Source: Bacillota bacterium
GTDB lineage: Bacteria > Bacillota_A > Clostridia > Lachnospirales > Lachnospiraceae
Reading direction: 5' to 3'
Assembly (NCBI GenBank): GCA_023407175.1
Contig: JAEYMU010000042.1
Span: 49,863-113,862 of the forward strand
DNA: 64,000 bases
Below, piece by piece: positions 1 to 9,507 of the stretch; position 1 is the first letter of the stretch; each line of letters starts with the position of its first letter. A program made the translations under genes and the position numbers. Below the pieces are notes generated by a model, which was given only the letters and a program-made list of their open reading frames with translations, ran no database searches and had not been told where the DNA came from.

Positions 1-495
1 AATGTTGGCGGTATTGAATATGATTTATATATCGAACAGCCCTCTGGCGAAGTAGCTGGCTGGAATGGCGGTACCATTGGCGCAGGTCCTTGGGCAGCAG
101 GCGGTGCATGGTATAACGGCGTTGGTTTTACAATTGAGGATTATGAGAATGCAACAACAGCAGTAAATCATCTGAAAGAGACGATCAATGCTGGTTTAGG
201 TTTTGCTGATTCCACCGGCTTCTTTATGTTTATGAACTGGGCAAACAACGGAACCGATGACTACATCGACAATGTAAAGATTCTTGATAAAGACGGCAAT
301 GCTATGGAGCTTGTTGGTTTAGCAGGCGATGCAGCAGCTACTGATACAGCTACTGATACCACAGCAGCTACCGATACTACTTCAACTGCTCCTAAGACAG
401 GAACTACCTCCTATGCATTATTCTTTGCTGCTGGTGCAGCTGTTATGTTAACAGGCGCAGTAGTACTGAAAAGACGTAAGACTGTTGAAGAATAA
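1..495 (+). CDS. C-terminal part of a wall-anchored surface protein (5' end outside window)
   Basis: The reading frame is open from base 1, so this is the 3' end of a longer gene. The visible 164 residues begin inside a beta-rich domain containing NGTDDYIDNVKIL, a pattern common at the end of jelly-roll carbohydrate-binding modules. A low-complexity Ala/Thr/Asp linker of TATDTT-like repeats follows, then a sorting signal: APKTG, a hydrophobic helix and KRRK. APKTG differs from classical LPXTG in its first residue, but PKTG-type signals are common in clostridial surface proteins. I infer an exported, sortase-anchored, sugar-binding or sugar-degrading protein. The catalytic part, if any, is upstream and unseen. 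A strong terminator follows. Confidence 0.8.
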   Translation, partial: NVGGIEYDLYIEQPSGEVAGWNGGTIGAGPWAAGGAWYNGVGFTIEDYENATTAVNHLKETINAGLGFADSTGFFMFMNWANNGTDDYIDNVKILDKDGNAMELVGLAGDAAATDTATDTTAATDTTSTAPKTGTTSYALFFAAGAAVMLTGAVVLKRRKTVEE

Positions 496-536
496 TAATT
501 AATTTGTCTTATTCATAAAATTTTACCCATAAAATA

Positions 537-586
537 AGAATGAGGGCTTTCACATGTGTTCCTTACAATGTGAAAGCCCTCATTCT
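537..586 (+). terminator. Intrinsic terminator after the surface-protein gene
   Basis: A nearly perfect 19-bp inverted repeat (arms beginning AGAATGAGGGCTTTCACAT) closes an 11-12 nt loop and is followed by TATTTGC. It separates the surface-protein gene from the two-component system. Confidence 0.8.
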
Positions 587-629
587 ATTTGCTAAGAGAA
601 CCTGTGAAATGAATGTCCTAAAGTATTTA

Positions 630-658
630 TTGCTAAAGTCCTGCGGCCTGGCTATAAT
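630..658 (+). promoter_or_regulatory. Promoter of the LytTR two-component system
   Basis: TTGCTA at 630-635, a 17-nt spacer and a perfect TATAAT at 653-658. The -10 box lies in an 18-bp palindrome (653-670, TATAATAAGCTTATTATA) that could also serve as an operator. The LytTR repeats seen upstream of the GH3 operons are absent here. Confidence 0.55.
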
Positions 659-698
659 AAGCTTATTATATCAGAAAATAGATTTCAGGAGGAGTACA

Positions 699-1409
699 AT
701 GGTACGGATTGCCATAGTCGAAGACGACGCAAAATATATGCAGCAATTATGCGGCTTTGTGAAGCGGTATGCGGGAGAAAATGATGAAATTATTGATATA
801 AAAACATTTTCTGATGGCGATGACATCGTATACGAATATAAAGCAGTTTATGATATTATATTTCTGGATATTCAGATGAAGAGAATGGATGGTATGAAGG
901 CAGCCCAGAATATACGCAAGATGGATGAAACGGTAATTATTATTTTTATCACTAACATGGCTCAGTATGCCATACAGGGGTATTCTGTAAATGCCATGGA
1001 CTTTGTGCTAAAGCCTGTAACTTATTTTGCCTTTTCAGAGGAACTGGCCAAGGCAATCCGGCGGTTGAAGGAAAGAACCAGAGCCTATCTGACCATCAAG
1101 CAGGAAGCGGGAATGCTGCGTCTGGATGTTACCCAGATTACCTATATTGAAAGCCAGGGCCATAAAATACTGATTCATACGGAAGCTGATGTCTATTCTA
1201 TGGTAGAAACCATGAAGAATATGGAGCAGCAATTGATGAAATACAAATTCTCCAGATGCAATAACTGCTATCTGGTCAATTTAAGATACATCGAAAGCGT
1301 CCAGCAGAGCTTGGTAACGGTTGCAGGAGAGAAGCTCCAGATCAGCCGTCCGAGAAAAAAAGCATTCATGGATGATATTACGGATTTTGTTGGAGGCGAG
1401 GTTATATGA
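699..1409 (+). CDS. LytTR-family response regulator (AgrA/LytR type)
   Basis: A 236-residue DNA-binding response regulator. The start is the ATG at 699, placed behind AGGAGG at 687-692; an upstream in-frame ATG at 540 lies in the preceding terminator. The N-terminal receiver domain has the acidic pair D9-D10, the phospho-acceptor D57 (IIFLDIQM) and K105 (VLKPV). The C-terminal half is a LytTR domain (ITYIESQGHKILIHT, then NNCYLVNLRYIESV). Proteins of this family bind tandem repeats about 21-22 bp apart. Its stop overlaps the kinase start by 4 nt, so the pair is co-translated. Likely targets are the three 21-bp repeat promoters at 2866, 9300 and 16277, which is inference from proximity and spacing. 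Confidence 0.92.
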   Translation: MVRIAIVEDDAKYMQQLCGFVKRYAGENDEIIDIKTFSDGDDIVYEYKAVYDIIFLDIQMKRMDGMKAAQNIRKMDETVIIIFITNMAQYAIQGYSVNAMDFVLKPVTYFAFSEELAKAIRRLKERTRAYLTIKQEAGMLRLDVTQITYIESQGHKILIHTEADVYSMVETMKNMEQQLMKYKFSRCNNCYLVNLRYIESVQQSLVTVAGEKLQISRPRKKAFMDDITDFVGGEVI

Positions 1410-2713
1410 CAACTGTACCCGATATACCCCGTTTATACACGGCAATTGCTGAATGGGCTGGCTGTCTGATCTATATTCTGTTTATGAGAAAACGCTTTAC
1501 AGGATTTCGGCTGGCGGTACTTCTTGCCGCATCCCTGGTGGCACTTTGCGCTTTGCAATATGTGAACGGTATGCTTCCCCTGGTCTTCTGGATACCGGGA
1601 ATGACAGCAGCGATGCTTCTCATGTATCTGAGTATTTTTATCTGTTGTGACATCTCAGCTCTGGATACGGCAGCCTGCTGTGCCCGGGCTTTTGTATTGG
1701 CTGAATTCGCTGCATCGCTGGAATGGCAGGTATATATTTTCTTTGCAATGCGGGGAGTTGACGTACAGTGGATCTCGGTGCTTTTTATGCTGGGGTTCAA
1801 TCTGGGAATTTATTCAGTGATCTATCTCCTGGAGCGCCGCCATGCTCCGAAGGGGAGAAATTTTGGAGCAACAACACGGGAGGTATTCAGCTCTGTCCTG
1901 ATTGCTTTGGCGGCGTTTCTTATGAGTAATATCAGCTTTATCTATACTGACACGCCCTTTACAGGCGTGGGAACGGGAATTTTATATATTCGTACGCTGG
2001 TAGATCTGGCGGGCTTTGTTATGCTGTTTGCCCAGCAGGATAAATGGATGGAGCTTCATATGAAGCAGGAGCTGGAGGCGATTAACCACATTCTGAAGCA
2101 GCAGTACGAGCAGTATCAGCTGTCCAGAGATAGCATCGAGCTGCTGAACCGCAAATATCACGACTTGAAGCATCAGATTAATATTATACGGATGGAACGC
2201 GACCCTGAGAAAAAGGAAGCCTATCTGGAGGAAATGGAAAGCGGCATCCGAATGTATGAGGCTCAGAATAAGACGGGAAATAGTGTTCTGGATACCATTT
2301 TGACCAGTAAGAGCCTGTATTGTGTGCAGCATGATATTAATTTCACCTGTGTAGCGGACGGAACTCTGCTTTCCTTTATGAATGTCATGGATATCTGCAC
2401 GATTTTCGGAAATATGCTGGATAATGCGGTTGAATGTGTGGAGCAGATAAAGGACAGCGAGCTGCGTTTGATACGAGCTGCGGTCTTTGCACAGAATAAT
2501 TTTTTAATGATTCGTGTTGAAAACTATTATGAGGCGGAGCTAACCATGTATGACGGACTGCCGGTCACAACCAAGCTGGATAATCGCTTTCATGGCTTTG
2601 GAATCAAAAGTATCCGTCAGGCAGTCGAAAAATATGAGGGAACCTTAACAATTCATACGGAAAATCATTGGTTCACAATGAGAATCCTGATCCCGTTGCC
2701 TGGAGAGGGATAA
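1406..2713 (+). CDS. GHKL sensor histidine kinase (AgrC-like)
   Basis: A 435-residue membrane kinase with about six hydrophobic segments in the first 215 residues, a coiled stretch, then a phospho-acceptor region NRKYHDLKHQINI (H252, with H256 near it) and a GHKL ATPase domain with the N-box GNMLDNAVE and a glycine-rich GFGIKSI. This is the architecture of AgrC-type kinases, which usually sense peptides or small ligands through their membrane domain. ATGA overlap with the regulator gene indicates one transcript. The ligand cannot be read from sequence. The regulated genes suggest a glycan- or glycoside-related cue, but a peptide signal is equally possible. Confidence 0.9.
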   Translation: MTTVPDIPRLYTAIAEWAGCLIYILFMRKRFTGFRLAVLLAASLVALCALQYVNGMLPLVFWIPGMTAAMLLMYLSIFICCDISALDTAACCARAFVLAEFAASLEWQVYIFFAMRGVDVQWISVLFMLGFNLGIYSVIYLLERRHAPKGRNFGATTREVFSSVLIALAAFLMSNISFIYTDTPFTGVGTGILYIRTLVDLAGFVMLFAQQDKWMELHMKQELEAINHILKQQYEQYQLSRDSIELLNRKYHDLKHQINIIRMERDPEKKEAYLEEMESGIRMYEAQNKTGNSVLDTILTSKSLYCVQHDINFTCVADGTLLSFMNVMDICTIFGNMLDNAVECVEQIKDSELRLIRAAVFAQNNFLMIRVENYYEAELTMYDGLPVTTKLDNRFHGFGIKSIRQAVEKYEGTLTIHTENHWFTMRILIPLPGEG

Positions 2714-2770
2714 CTGTACGGGAGATGGCAATTGAATAATATTTTGTATAGGACTTAAATAAAAGAGAAA

Positions 2771-2809
2771 AGTATTCTTAACATTTTCTATGTGAAGAAT
2801 GCTTTTTTT
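2771..2809 (+). terminator. Terminator of the two-component operon
   Basis: AGTATTCTT pairs with AAGAATGCT (one G-U) around a short AT-rich loop, followed by a run of seven T. It ends the lytTR/kinase transcript. Confidence 0.75.
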
Positions 2810-2865
2810 GTTGCATTGATGAAAAACCATACGAATGATATGCAGCTTATTTATAATAATAACGC

Positions 2866-2940
2866 AGGTTATGCTCTGAAATAAGCAATTTATGCGGAAA
2901 ATATGCATAAAAAAATAAGTATGATAACATTATAATTGTT
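2866..2940 (+). promoter_or_regulatory. LytTR-type direct-repeat promoter, copy A
   Basis: AGGTTATGC (2866-2874) and AATTTATGC (2887-2895) are exactly 21 bp apart; a third half-site ATATGC starts 11 bp after the second TATGC. TATAAT at 2931-2936 is the likely -10 box; nothing resembling TTGACA lies 17 bp upstream, so activation is expected. The same arrangement precedes the genes at 9508 and 16448. Confidence 0.7.
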
Positions 2941-2942
2941 CA

Positions 2943-3238
2943 ATAAGCTGATATTATCAGGAGTGAACATTTATTAATTGGGACAAATGGAGAAATGTTT
3001 TGCCTGAAAGGAGGTTGAAGCGCATAGGTCATTCTGAAAATCAAAGAAGGAAAATTGAAACTGTATTTTACAGGCAATACTTATGCTGCGGGAGACAAAG
3101 AGGAGCTGCTCATTTGGAAGGGGAGAACCCGTTATAATTACGCAGAGGTGCTGTGATTATTCAGAAGGACCGAAAAAGCATAGAAAAAGGATGAATTACT
3201 TAAAAACAATATGTAAAAAATCGGAGGTAGTGAAAAAA
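2943..3238 (+). other. Long 5' leader of the first GH3 cassette
   Basis: About 300 nt separate the inferred transcription start from the chosen start codon. The GH3 frame stays open back to 3083, but the extra residues look non-coding and no ribosome site supports an ATG there. An isolated AAAGGAGG at 3008-3015 lacks a well-spaced ATG. I recognise no riboswitch. Confidence 0.4.
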
Positions 3239-6200
3239 ATGAGAATCAAGAATAGGCGTAGGATTTATAGTGTGATAGCGATTCTGCTTGTTGTAGCTGT
3301 GGTTGCGGGAAACATTGCCTATACCGGCACGGGGACTGCTATGGCTACGGAAAGCGACGGAGCTTCTGTCACGAAGGATGGCGATTATTGCTATCAGGAG
3401 GGGTATAATGTAAGCGTTGAGCTTGAAGCAGAGGGCTCTGTCCTCTTGAAAAATGACGATAATGTTCTGCCGCTTGCGGAAGGGACTAAGGTAACAATTC
3501 TCGGAGCCATGTCCTATAATTATGTAGAGGGCGGTACAGGCTCGGCAGGCGGAGCAGATGATGAGAATACGGTTATGATGAATGACGCTTTTGGAGAAGC
3601 AGGTCTGGATGTAAATCCTGATGCATGGGATTGGCTTGCCGGTCAATGCGGAGGCTCCAGAGGTGTTGATGATAAGGACCCCGCGGGTGTGGGCTGGACA
3701 AGTTATACCAAAATTCATGAATTTGCTTCCGATGTATATGGAAGCGGTACATCGTCAATCGTTACTGACGGTTATTCGGATTATGCGATTGTGACAATTG
3801 CACGTTCCGGTGCGGAAGGAGCCTCTCCTTCCATGGATTATGACGGAGATGGAAGTACGCTTACAGGTACAACCTATCTGGAGCTTGATCAGAATGAAAA
3901 GGATCTTCTGACATACTGTGCGGCAAATTTCAGCCATACAATCGTCCTGATTAATTCGGCAACTGCTATGGAACTTGGCTTTCTTGACTCTGATGAATAT
4001 AATATTGATGCGGCACTTTGGATAGGACATCCGGGTGAAGCAGGTATTGTAGGCGTAGGTACAATACTCACCGGACGCACCAATCCATCCGGTCGTCTGG
4101 TGGATACATATTCCTATGATATGACGACGAATCCTACCTATTATAATACAGATAATAACAGCTATACAAACGGTCAGACCTTCTATCAGTATGAGGAAGG
4201 TATTTATGTGGGCTATCGATACTATGAGACGGCCGATGCCGTAGGATATTTCGACTCCCCGGAATTTACCTCCCTGTCCTTAAAAAATGGAAGTGCCAGC
4301 GGCTATGATCAGGTAGTGCAGTATCCCTTTGGCTATGGACTTTCCTATACCTCCTTTACCGAAAAAATAACAAAGTCCGAGGTGGATTTAAAGGCTCACG
4401 GCACGAACAGCATTACGGTAAAGGTAACCAATGACGGTTCTGTGGCCGGTAAGGATGTTGTGGAGCTTTATATGGAGGCCCCTTATCAGTCCGATACGGA
4501 GAATTTTGGTATTAAGGGAGTGGGCCTTGAGAAATCCAAGGTTGTACTGATTGGCTTTGCAAAAACTGACGAAATTGCGCCCGGTGAATCGGCAGAAGTG
4601 ACGATCACCTTCCAAACAGATAATCTTGCATCCTATGATAACTTCGGTCAGGGCTGCTATGTTTTGGAAAAGGGTGAATATAAATTCCATGTACAAAAGG
4701 ATGCTCATCAATGGGGCGGGGAAGGCAGCACCAATGCCGCCAGTGACACAGCCTCCGCAAATCTTAAAAAATCTATTATCTATAATGAGAGCGGAAATGT
4801 CAGTGACGCAGAATATGCGGGTGCACGTGACTCGGATGATGTGATTGCCGTAAATTCCATGGATGATGTGACAGCCGGTGACGGAAATATGCTTGACGGT
4901 TATCTTTCCCGGAATGATATTGCCGGTGGAATGACAGCTATCATGCAGCATCAGTCTGATGAGGCTTCCAACGAGATACTGAATTCTGATATAGAAGCCT
5001 GCCTGAATCTGACGAATACGGACACCTATGACTATACTTATGAGACCTATATTAACGGTGTGAAAACGACTCTTTCAGAAACAATTTATGCCCATGGCAA
5101 TAATATGATGCCCTTTGCCGAGCAAACGCCGGACGGTATCGATACCCAGACACTGAGTGAGCAGAAATGGGGACAGACCTATTATGTGCTGGAGGATGAG
5201 AACGGTGAAGCCGTGCTGGATGATAATGGTCTTCCCACGGTGGTCGCTAAAGAGCCGACTGACGGAAGTGCTTATCATAAGCTTAGCTGTGAGGATATGA
5301 CGAATGTTCCCATTGACACCACTGAGGGTAAGGCTATTTGGAATATGCTGGTAGAGGAAACAACCCTGGCAGAAGCAATTGAAATTCAGGGAAATTCCGG
5401 TTGGAATGTAAGTGCAGTTGACTCTGTCGGCAAAAGTGCCCAAAAGTGTCAGGATGGACCAGGAGAGCCTGCCAATGGTACTGTTGCAGGCGGAACATGG
5501 TTCCCCTGTGCGGTAACCATTGCTGCAACCTGGAATACAGAGCTTGCCTATGCGGAAGGTGTTGCTTACGGTAATCAGGCCGCCCTGTTTGGTGTGGGCG
5601 GAGCCTATGCACCTGCCATGAATACTCATAGATCTCCATTCGGCGGACGTAATTTTGAATATTATTCAGAGGATGGCTTCATTGCAGGGCAGATAGGCGG
5701 CAATGCGGTATCGGGCATTCAGTCCACCGGTACAAATGTATTTATCAAGCACTTTGCTTTGAATGACGGAGATACCAACCGTGGCGGTAATACAACCTGG
5801 GCCAATGAACAGGCAATCCGTGAGATTTATCTGGTTCCTTATGAGATTTCCGTGAAGGAATACAACGCAAACGGTATTATGGGTTCGCTGAACAGAATCG
5901 GTATGTCCTGGTACCATTACGGAATGTATGTGAGTATTCTCCGTAATGAATGGGGCTGGAACGGCTATTTAATTACTGACGGTGACGGAGCTGACGGTGA
6001 TGCCTATAACTCAGCACAGGCTATGCTTTCCGTACTGGGCTCCATGCTTAACCGCGGTGTTTATATTAATGCGGCTTCCACCCAGGCGGCATATGGTGAT
6101 GCTTCTTCTTATGCTTATGGACAGTACAGCTTACATCAGGTTATGTTATATTGTTTATACCAGTATTGCGGAAACGGTACGATCGGTGCCACAACCACAT

Positions 6201-6310
6201 CCAGTGATTTCCCTGTCGGTGCGGTAGTTGTCGGAGGAATGGCTGCAGCGGTGATCATAATTATAGCCAGTATCATTGCGGTTCGTGTCAGAAAGAAAAA
6301 GAAGGCTTGA
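3239..6310 (+). CDS. Membrane-anchored GH3-family glycosidase with permuted domain order (cassette 1)
   Basis: About 1023 residues from ATG 3239 (GGAGG at 3223-3227). An N-terminal signal-anchor (residues 8-28) is followed by the GH3 C-terminal alpha/beta domain (SVLLKNDDNVLPL; SGAEGAS with E193, the expected acid/base), an Fn3-like domain (NSITVKVTNDGSVAGKDVV), then the GH3 TIM-barrel domain (DGPGEP with D739, GGRNFEYYSEDG, KHFALND with K837, and LITDGDG with D914, the expected nucleophile). A final membrane helix and KKKKA end the chain. Ordinary GH3 enzymes have the barrel first, as in the 806-residue paralog at 16448. Reversed order is known in some rumen clostridial beta-glucosidases. 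The Trp after the nucleophile and the Arg of DGPxGxR are missing, so substrate and even activity are uncertain. Confidence 0.85.
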   Translation: MRIKNRRRIYSVIAILLVVAVVAGNIAYTGTGTAMATESDGASVTKDGDYCYQEGYNVSVELEAEGSVLLKNDDNVLPLAEGTKVTILGAMSYNYVEGGTGSAGGADDENTVMMNDAFGEAGLDVNPDAWDWLAGQCGGSRGVDDKDPAGVGWTSYTKIHEFASDVYGSGTSSIVTDGYSDYAIVTIARSGAEGASPSMDYDGDGSTLTGTTYLELDQNEKDLLTYCAANFSHTIVLINSATAMELGFLDSDEYNIDAALWIGHPGEAGIVGVGTILTGRTNPSGRLVDTYSYDMTTNPTYYNTDNNSYTNGQTFYQYEEGIYVGYRYYETADAVGYFDSPEFTSLSLKNGSASGYDQVVQYPFGYGLSYTSFTEKITKSEVDLKAHGTNSITVKVTNDGSVAGKDVVELYMEAPYQSDTENFGIKGVGLEKSKVVLIGFAKTDEIAPGESAEVTITFQTDNLASYDNFGQGCYVLEKGEYKFHVQKDAHQWGGEGSTNAASDTASANLKKSIIYNESGNVSDAEYAGARDSDDVIAVNSMDDVTAGDGNMLDGYLSRNDIAGGMTAIMQHQSDEASNEILNSDIEACLNLTNTDTYDYTYETYINGVKTTLSETIYAHGNNMMPFAEQTPDGIDTQTLSEQKWGQTYYVLEDENGEAVLDDNGLPTVVAKEPTDGSAYHKLSCEDMTNVPIDTTEGKAIWNMLVEETTLAEAIEIQGNSGWNVSAVDSVGKSAQKCQDGPGEPANGTVAGGTWFPCAVTIAATWNTELAYAEGVAYGNQAALFGVGGAYAPAMNTHRSPFGGRNFEYYSEDGFIAGQIGGNAVSGIQSTGTNVFIKHFALNDGDTNRGGNTTWANEQAIREIYLVPYEISVKEYNANGIMGSLNRIGMSWYHYGMYVSILRNEWGWNGYLITDGDGADGDAYNSAQAMLSVLGSMLNRGVYINAASTQAAYGDASSYAYGQYSLHQVMLYCLYQYCGNGTIGATTTSSDFPVGAVVVGGMAAAVIIIIASIIAVRVRKKKKA

Positions 6311-6321
6311 AAGGAGAAACA

Positions 6322-7302
6322 ATGAAAAAATTAGGGCATATTATTTCATGTGTATTTTTAATCACTTCCTGTTTTTTATTGATGGCATGCAGCAAACAGG
6401 CATCCGACAGCCAGAAGGTATCGGATGATCAGCCAGCAGGAAAAGTGGTAACGGCTCCTACCGATTTTACCTTTGATGCGCAGTCGGGAGCGTTTACCTT
6501 TAGTGCAACTGATGAAAACGCAGGCTATTATTTTGTAAGAGCCTATGCGGTCACGAATGGAGCGGAAGCCTCCACCTATACGGTAAGCTCAAAACGCATC
6601 CAGGGCGGAAAAACAGGTACCTTAAGCGGTACGGTTGATGTTTCAAGCTTTGGCTGGGGTAATTATAATGTGAAGCTTGTTACCTTTGCTGCCGCCGGCT
6701 CCGGCTATACGGCGCCGGACCCCACCGTTTTAAGCACCTCCTACGGTGTGGGAGGCATTCTAGAAAAGCCGGAGCTCATGGCTTTGGCAGACGGCAATGA
6801 AGTAGAATTGGTAATAGACTGGTATTCGCTTACCGACTGGTATGTCTATCAGTACCTGCCTTCTGTTGTCTTCAATATTTATTCCGATGAAGCCTGCACA
6901 AGTCTGGTTCAGACGGAAACGGTTGATTTAAGCACTCTTACAGTCAGCTATCATCCTACCGGAGGTATTATGTGGGGAGAGGATGCGGCAGGAGAGCATA
7001 AGTGGATTAATGACCAATATGCCTCAAAATATGACAGCTATAAATATACTTTGGAGGCAGGCACCTATTATATTACCTGCCAGGCAATATCGGGTGACGA
7101 GGCCATAGCAGCTTCTTCCAAAGTAAGTGATGTGGTGGAATTTACCTTAACCTCAGATGCGCCAACAGGAGCATACACGGCTTCCAAGACCTCCCTGTGG
7201 AAGGACCCTGAAGTTATGGGAGTTCCGTTGGCAACGGCAGGTCTCTATACGGACCGTATTGATTATGGTCCCACACAGACAACGACCTCCAAGGTGAATT
7301 AA
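6322..7302 (+). CDS. Lipoprotein with Fn3-like beta-sandwich domains (cassette 1)
   Basis: A 326-residue lipoprotein. The start is ATG 6322 behind AAAGGAG; a TTG 15 nt upstream overlaps the GH3 stop but has no ribosome site. The signal peptide ends in the lipobox LLMAC (acylated Cys at about residue 22). The mature part opens with APTDFTFDAQSGAFTF, which matches APANFTFNTADGSFSF in the lipoprotein of the next cassette, and is Thr/Ser/Tyr-rich beta-type sequence resembling Fn3 or Ig-like folds. No catalytic motif is visible. Being sandwiched between a surface GH3 and a permease, it may be a glycan- or ligand-binding partner. That is inference. Confidence 0.8.
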   Translation: MKKLGHIISCVFLITSCFLLMACSKQASDSQKVSDDQPAGKVVTAPTDFTFDAQSGAFTFSATDENAGYYFVRAYAVTNGAEASTYTVSSKRIQGGKTGTLSGTVDVSSFGWGNYNVKLVTFAAAGSGYTAPDPTVLSTSYGVGGILEKPELMALADGNEVELVIDWYSLTDWYVYQYLPSVVFNIYSDEACTSLVQTETVDLSTLTVSYHPTGGIMWGEDAAGEHKWINDQYASKYDSYKYTLEAGTYYITCQAISGDEAIAASSKVSDVVEFTLTSDAPTGAYTASKTSLWKDPEVMGVPLATAGLYTDRIDYGPTQTTTSKVN

Positions 7303-7326
7303 AACAGTTAAGAAATGAGGTAAATT

Positions 7327-9057
7327 ATGTCAGAACAAATCACAGGGGCTGAGATGAAGGAGATAGCACTGAAGTCCCACTCCAGGTTTTCCAGACTTCT
7401 CAATAAATATTTTCACCATATTGACAGAGGGGGCACCTTATCCAATGAGATTACCGCCGGTATCTCAATCTCCATCCTTTCCATCTGCGGTATATTTTTA
7501 AACATGCAGCTTGTTGCAAAAATGTCCGTTTCAGGCAGCTATACCGGGGCATCCTCCTCCCAGATAGCAGCAAATGGGGAGATTTATGCCAATATGTATT
7601 TTGCAGCAATGCTGATTGCTTTTATTGGAAGCCTTATGATTGGTTTAATCGCCAGACTCCCTCTGGTTCAGGTATCCAGCCTTGGATTAAGTACCGTCCT
7701 CATATCCATGATTGGAACAGAAAAAGGATTAACCTATTATAATCTGCTTGTGATAACCTTCTTCAGTTCCATCCTGTATGCATTGCTGGTATCTGTTCCT
7801 ATGGTCAAAAAGTGGGTTTTTCAGGCAATTCCCGCGTCCGTCCGTAAAGCACTTCCGGCGTCTGTCGGTCTTTTGCTGGCCTTTGTGGCTTTACAGCTGA
7901 CCGGTATCATAACGGTAGGAGGCTCCTTGGTTTCCGTCTATGGTGCCGGCTCGCAGCTGGATTATGTAGGTGATACGGTCAGTCTGGCGAATCTGGTCAG
8001 CTTTGGAAAGTTTTCTTATTCTACGGATAAGTTTCATCCTTTACTTTTGATCAGTGCCCTTGCCGTTATTATTACTTTTATATGTTATCTGATCTATAAG
8101 AGATTTTCAAAATATCCTTATTTCTTTTCTCTGCTAACCGGTACAGGCTTCTTCCTTGTGTTTAGTATTTCCGGAGTAGCAGTCAATTGGAATAACTTCC
8201 ATTTTTCCTTTGATTCTCTGTGGGGCAGGATTTGGATGATAGGAGGAGAGGATGCCATGCAGGCCCATATTTCCAGGATACTTGATAATTTATCTGTTGG
8301 AAAAATCTTCTCCGAGGGTATGGATTTCAGTGCTTATACGGCAAACGGCGGCAGTGTAGTTATGCTGTTTACCGCAGGGTTGCTTACCTTTCTATTCATG
8401 AGCATGTACGATGCACAGGCTGCACTCAGTGTGACCGCTGCAAGCAGCCGGGCATTCGATGCTAATAATCAAAAGGATCTGCAGCGGGCTCTGATGTGCA
8501 ATGCGGGGATCAATATAGTTGCCCCCTTGCTTGGAGCAGCTCCCGTTGCAATCGGAAAGGAATCCTATGCAGGGACTGAGGATGGCGCCAAGTCCGGTCT
8601 GGCTTCTGTTTCGGCATCCGTTCTATTCTTTATCTCTATGTTTGTATGGCTTATTCCTGCGGTTTTTGCCACGGCGTGTTCCTATGACATCGCATTCAAT
8701 ATGTATGGACATTATGGTACGGTCATGCAGCTGCTGACGGAATGCAGCTTTGGAGTAGCAGATGCGGTCATGGTGATTCTGGGATTGTCCATGATTAAGC
8801 ACAGTATAGGAATAGAAGGGAAGGATTATGCCGAATATGTGCCTTTTATCGTGACGATTGCCGGTACCTTCTTCCTGTCCAGCCTTGCATATGGGGTGGC
8901 TCTGGGAACAGTTGCATTTATTATAATCCAGCTGACTAAAATTAAAAAAGCGGTGAAGGGGAAGATGCCTGAGGCTCTGACCGAAATAGGCATTCCTACC
9001 GCTGTTATGGGCTTGCTTTCTGCTGTTCTGCTGATATCTGCAGCCCTTTTGATCTGA
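7327..9057 (+). CDS. NCS2-family permease, AzgA-like (cassette 1)
   Basis: A 576-residue polytopic membrane protein with roughly 12-14 hydrophobic helices. The N-terminal pattern FHHIDRGGTLSNEITAG and the segment IPASVRKALPASVGLLLAF correspond to the AzgA branch of the nucleobase:cation symporter-2 family. FMSMYDAQAALSV and GKESYAGTEDGAKSGL (E412) correspond to the family's D-T and ES-AG signature helices. AzgA proteins import purines such as adenine, guanine and hypoxanthine. This protein is clearly divergent, so its substrate is open. It is the last gene of cassette 1, 24 nt after the lipoprotein gene, and is followed by a strong terminator. Confidence 0.8.
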   Translation: MSEQITGAEMKEIALKSHSRFSRLLNKYFHHIDRGGTLSNEITAGISISILSICGIFLNMQLVAKMSVSGSYTGASSSQIAANGEIYANMYFAAMLIAFIGSLMIGLIARLPLVQVSSLGLSTVLISMIGTEKGLTYYNLLVITFFSSILYALLVSVPMVKKWVFQAIPASVRKALPASVGLLLAFVALQLTGIITVGGSLVSVYGAGSQLDYVGDTVSLANLVSFGKFSYSTDKFHPLLLISALAVIITFICYLIYKRFSKYPYFFSLLTGTGFFLVFSISGVAVNWNNFHFSFDSLWGRIWMIGGEDAMQAHISRILDNLSVGKIFSEGMDFSAYTANGGSVVMLFTAGLLTFLFMSMYDAQAALSVTAASSRAFDANNQKDLQRALMCNAGINIVAPLLGAAPVAIGKESYAGTEDGAKSGLASVSASVLFFISMFVWLIPAVFATACSYDIAFNMYGHYGTVMQLLTECSFGVADAVMVILGLSMIKHSIGIEGKDYAEYVPFIVTIAGTFFLSSLAYGVALGTVAFIIIQLTKIKKAVKGKMPEALTEIGIPTAVMGLLSAVLLISAALLI

Positions 9058-9125
9058 TAGGTAGGAATGGGGAAAGGACATATGATATATGGCATTCCCG
9101 GTAAATGTCTATAGATAAAGACGAA

Positions 9126-9178
9126 AATAACAAGTAATCCAGAAGGAAACAACAATTGGATTACTTGTTATTTTTTTT
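9126..9178 (+). terminator. Terminator of cassette 1
   Basis: A 15-bp stem (AATAACAAGTAATCC with its complement) closes a 17-nt loop, followed by eight T. This is the clean end of the first GH3-lipoprotein-permease operon. Confidence 0.9.
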
Positions 9179-9299
9179 GACTAAATCAGTCTATAGAAAG
9201 AAAAATCAAACCCATAACCAGTTTCTTGTTTGATGACTTGATATGTGCAATACAACCAATAAAGCTGTAGAAAGCATATGTATTTTAAACAAAAGATAC

Positions 9300-9373
9300 A
9301 GATTATGCTTTGAAATTAGCAGTTTATGCTAAAAACATGCACAAAAAAAATAATATGCTAAGATACAATTGTT
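9300..9373 (+). promoter_or_regulatory. LytTR-type direct-repeat promoter, copy B
   Basis: AGATTATGC (9300-9308) and AGTTTATGC (9321-9329) are 21 bp apart; a CATGC half-site follows 11 bp later. TACAAT at 9364-9369 is the likely -10, with no -35 consensus. ATATGTGCAATACA about 60 bp upstream is also shared with copy C, so B and C look like the more recent duplicates. The leader to the start codon is about 130 nt. Confidence 0.7.
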
Positions 9374-9507
9374 CATTTTTAAAGGAGGAAAAAAGCTTCA
9401 TCATCCTTCTTTTGCTATGAAAGGAGGCTTGGTCGGATTGGAAGCGGTAAGGTAAATGTAATATCAGAAGCTATGAAAAAAGGTAAAGAGGAATTAGAAG
9501 GAGGGAA

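Noticed and set aside
3083..3238. N-terminal extension of the first GH3 protein
   Set aside because: The frame is open, but the residues are Arg/Cys-rich without similarity to the paralog, and the signal-anchor starts properly only at 3239.
4388..4951. Long minus-strand open frame inside the first permuted GH3 gene
   Set aside because: It lies wholly within a well-supported + strand gene, has no ribosome site and no recognisable domain. Other minus-strand frames, such as 15302-16165 and 9415-10050, were rejected for the same reasons.
9417..9455. Possible 12-codon leader peptide before the second GH3 gene
   Set aside because: The ATG has no well-spaced ribosome site and no counterpart in copies A and C.
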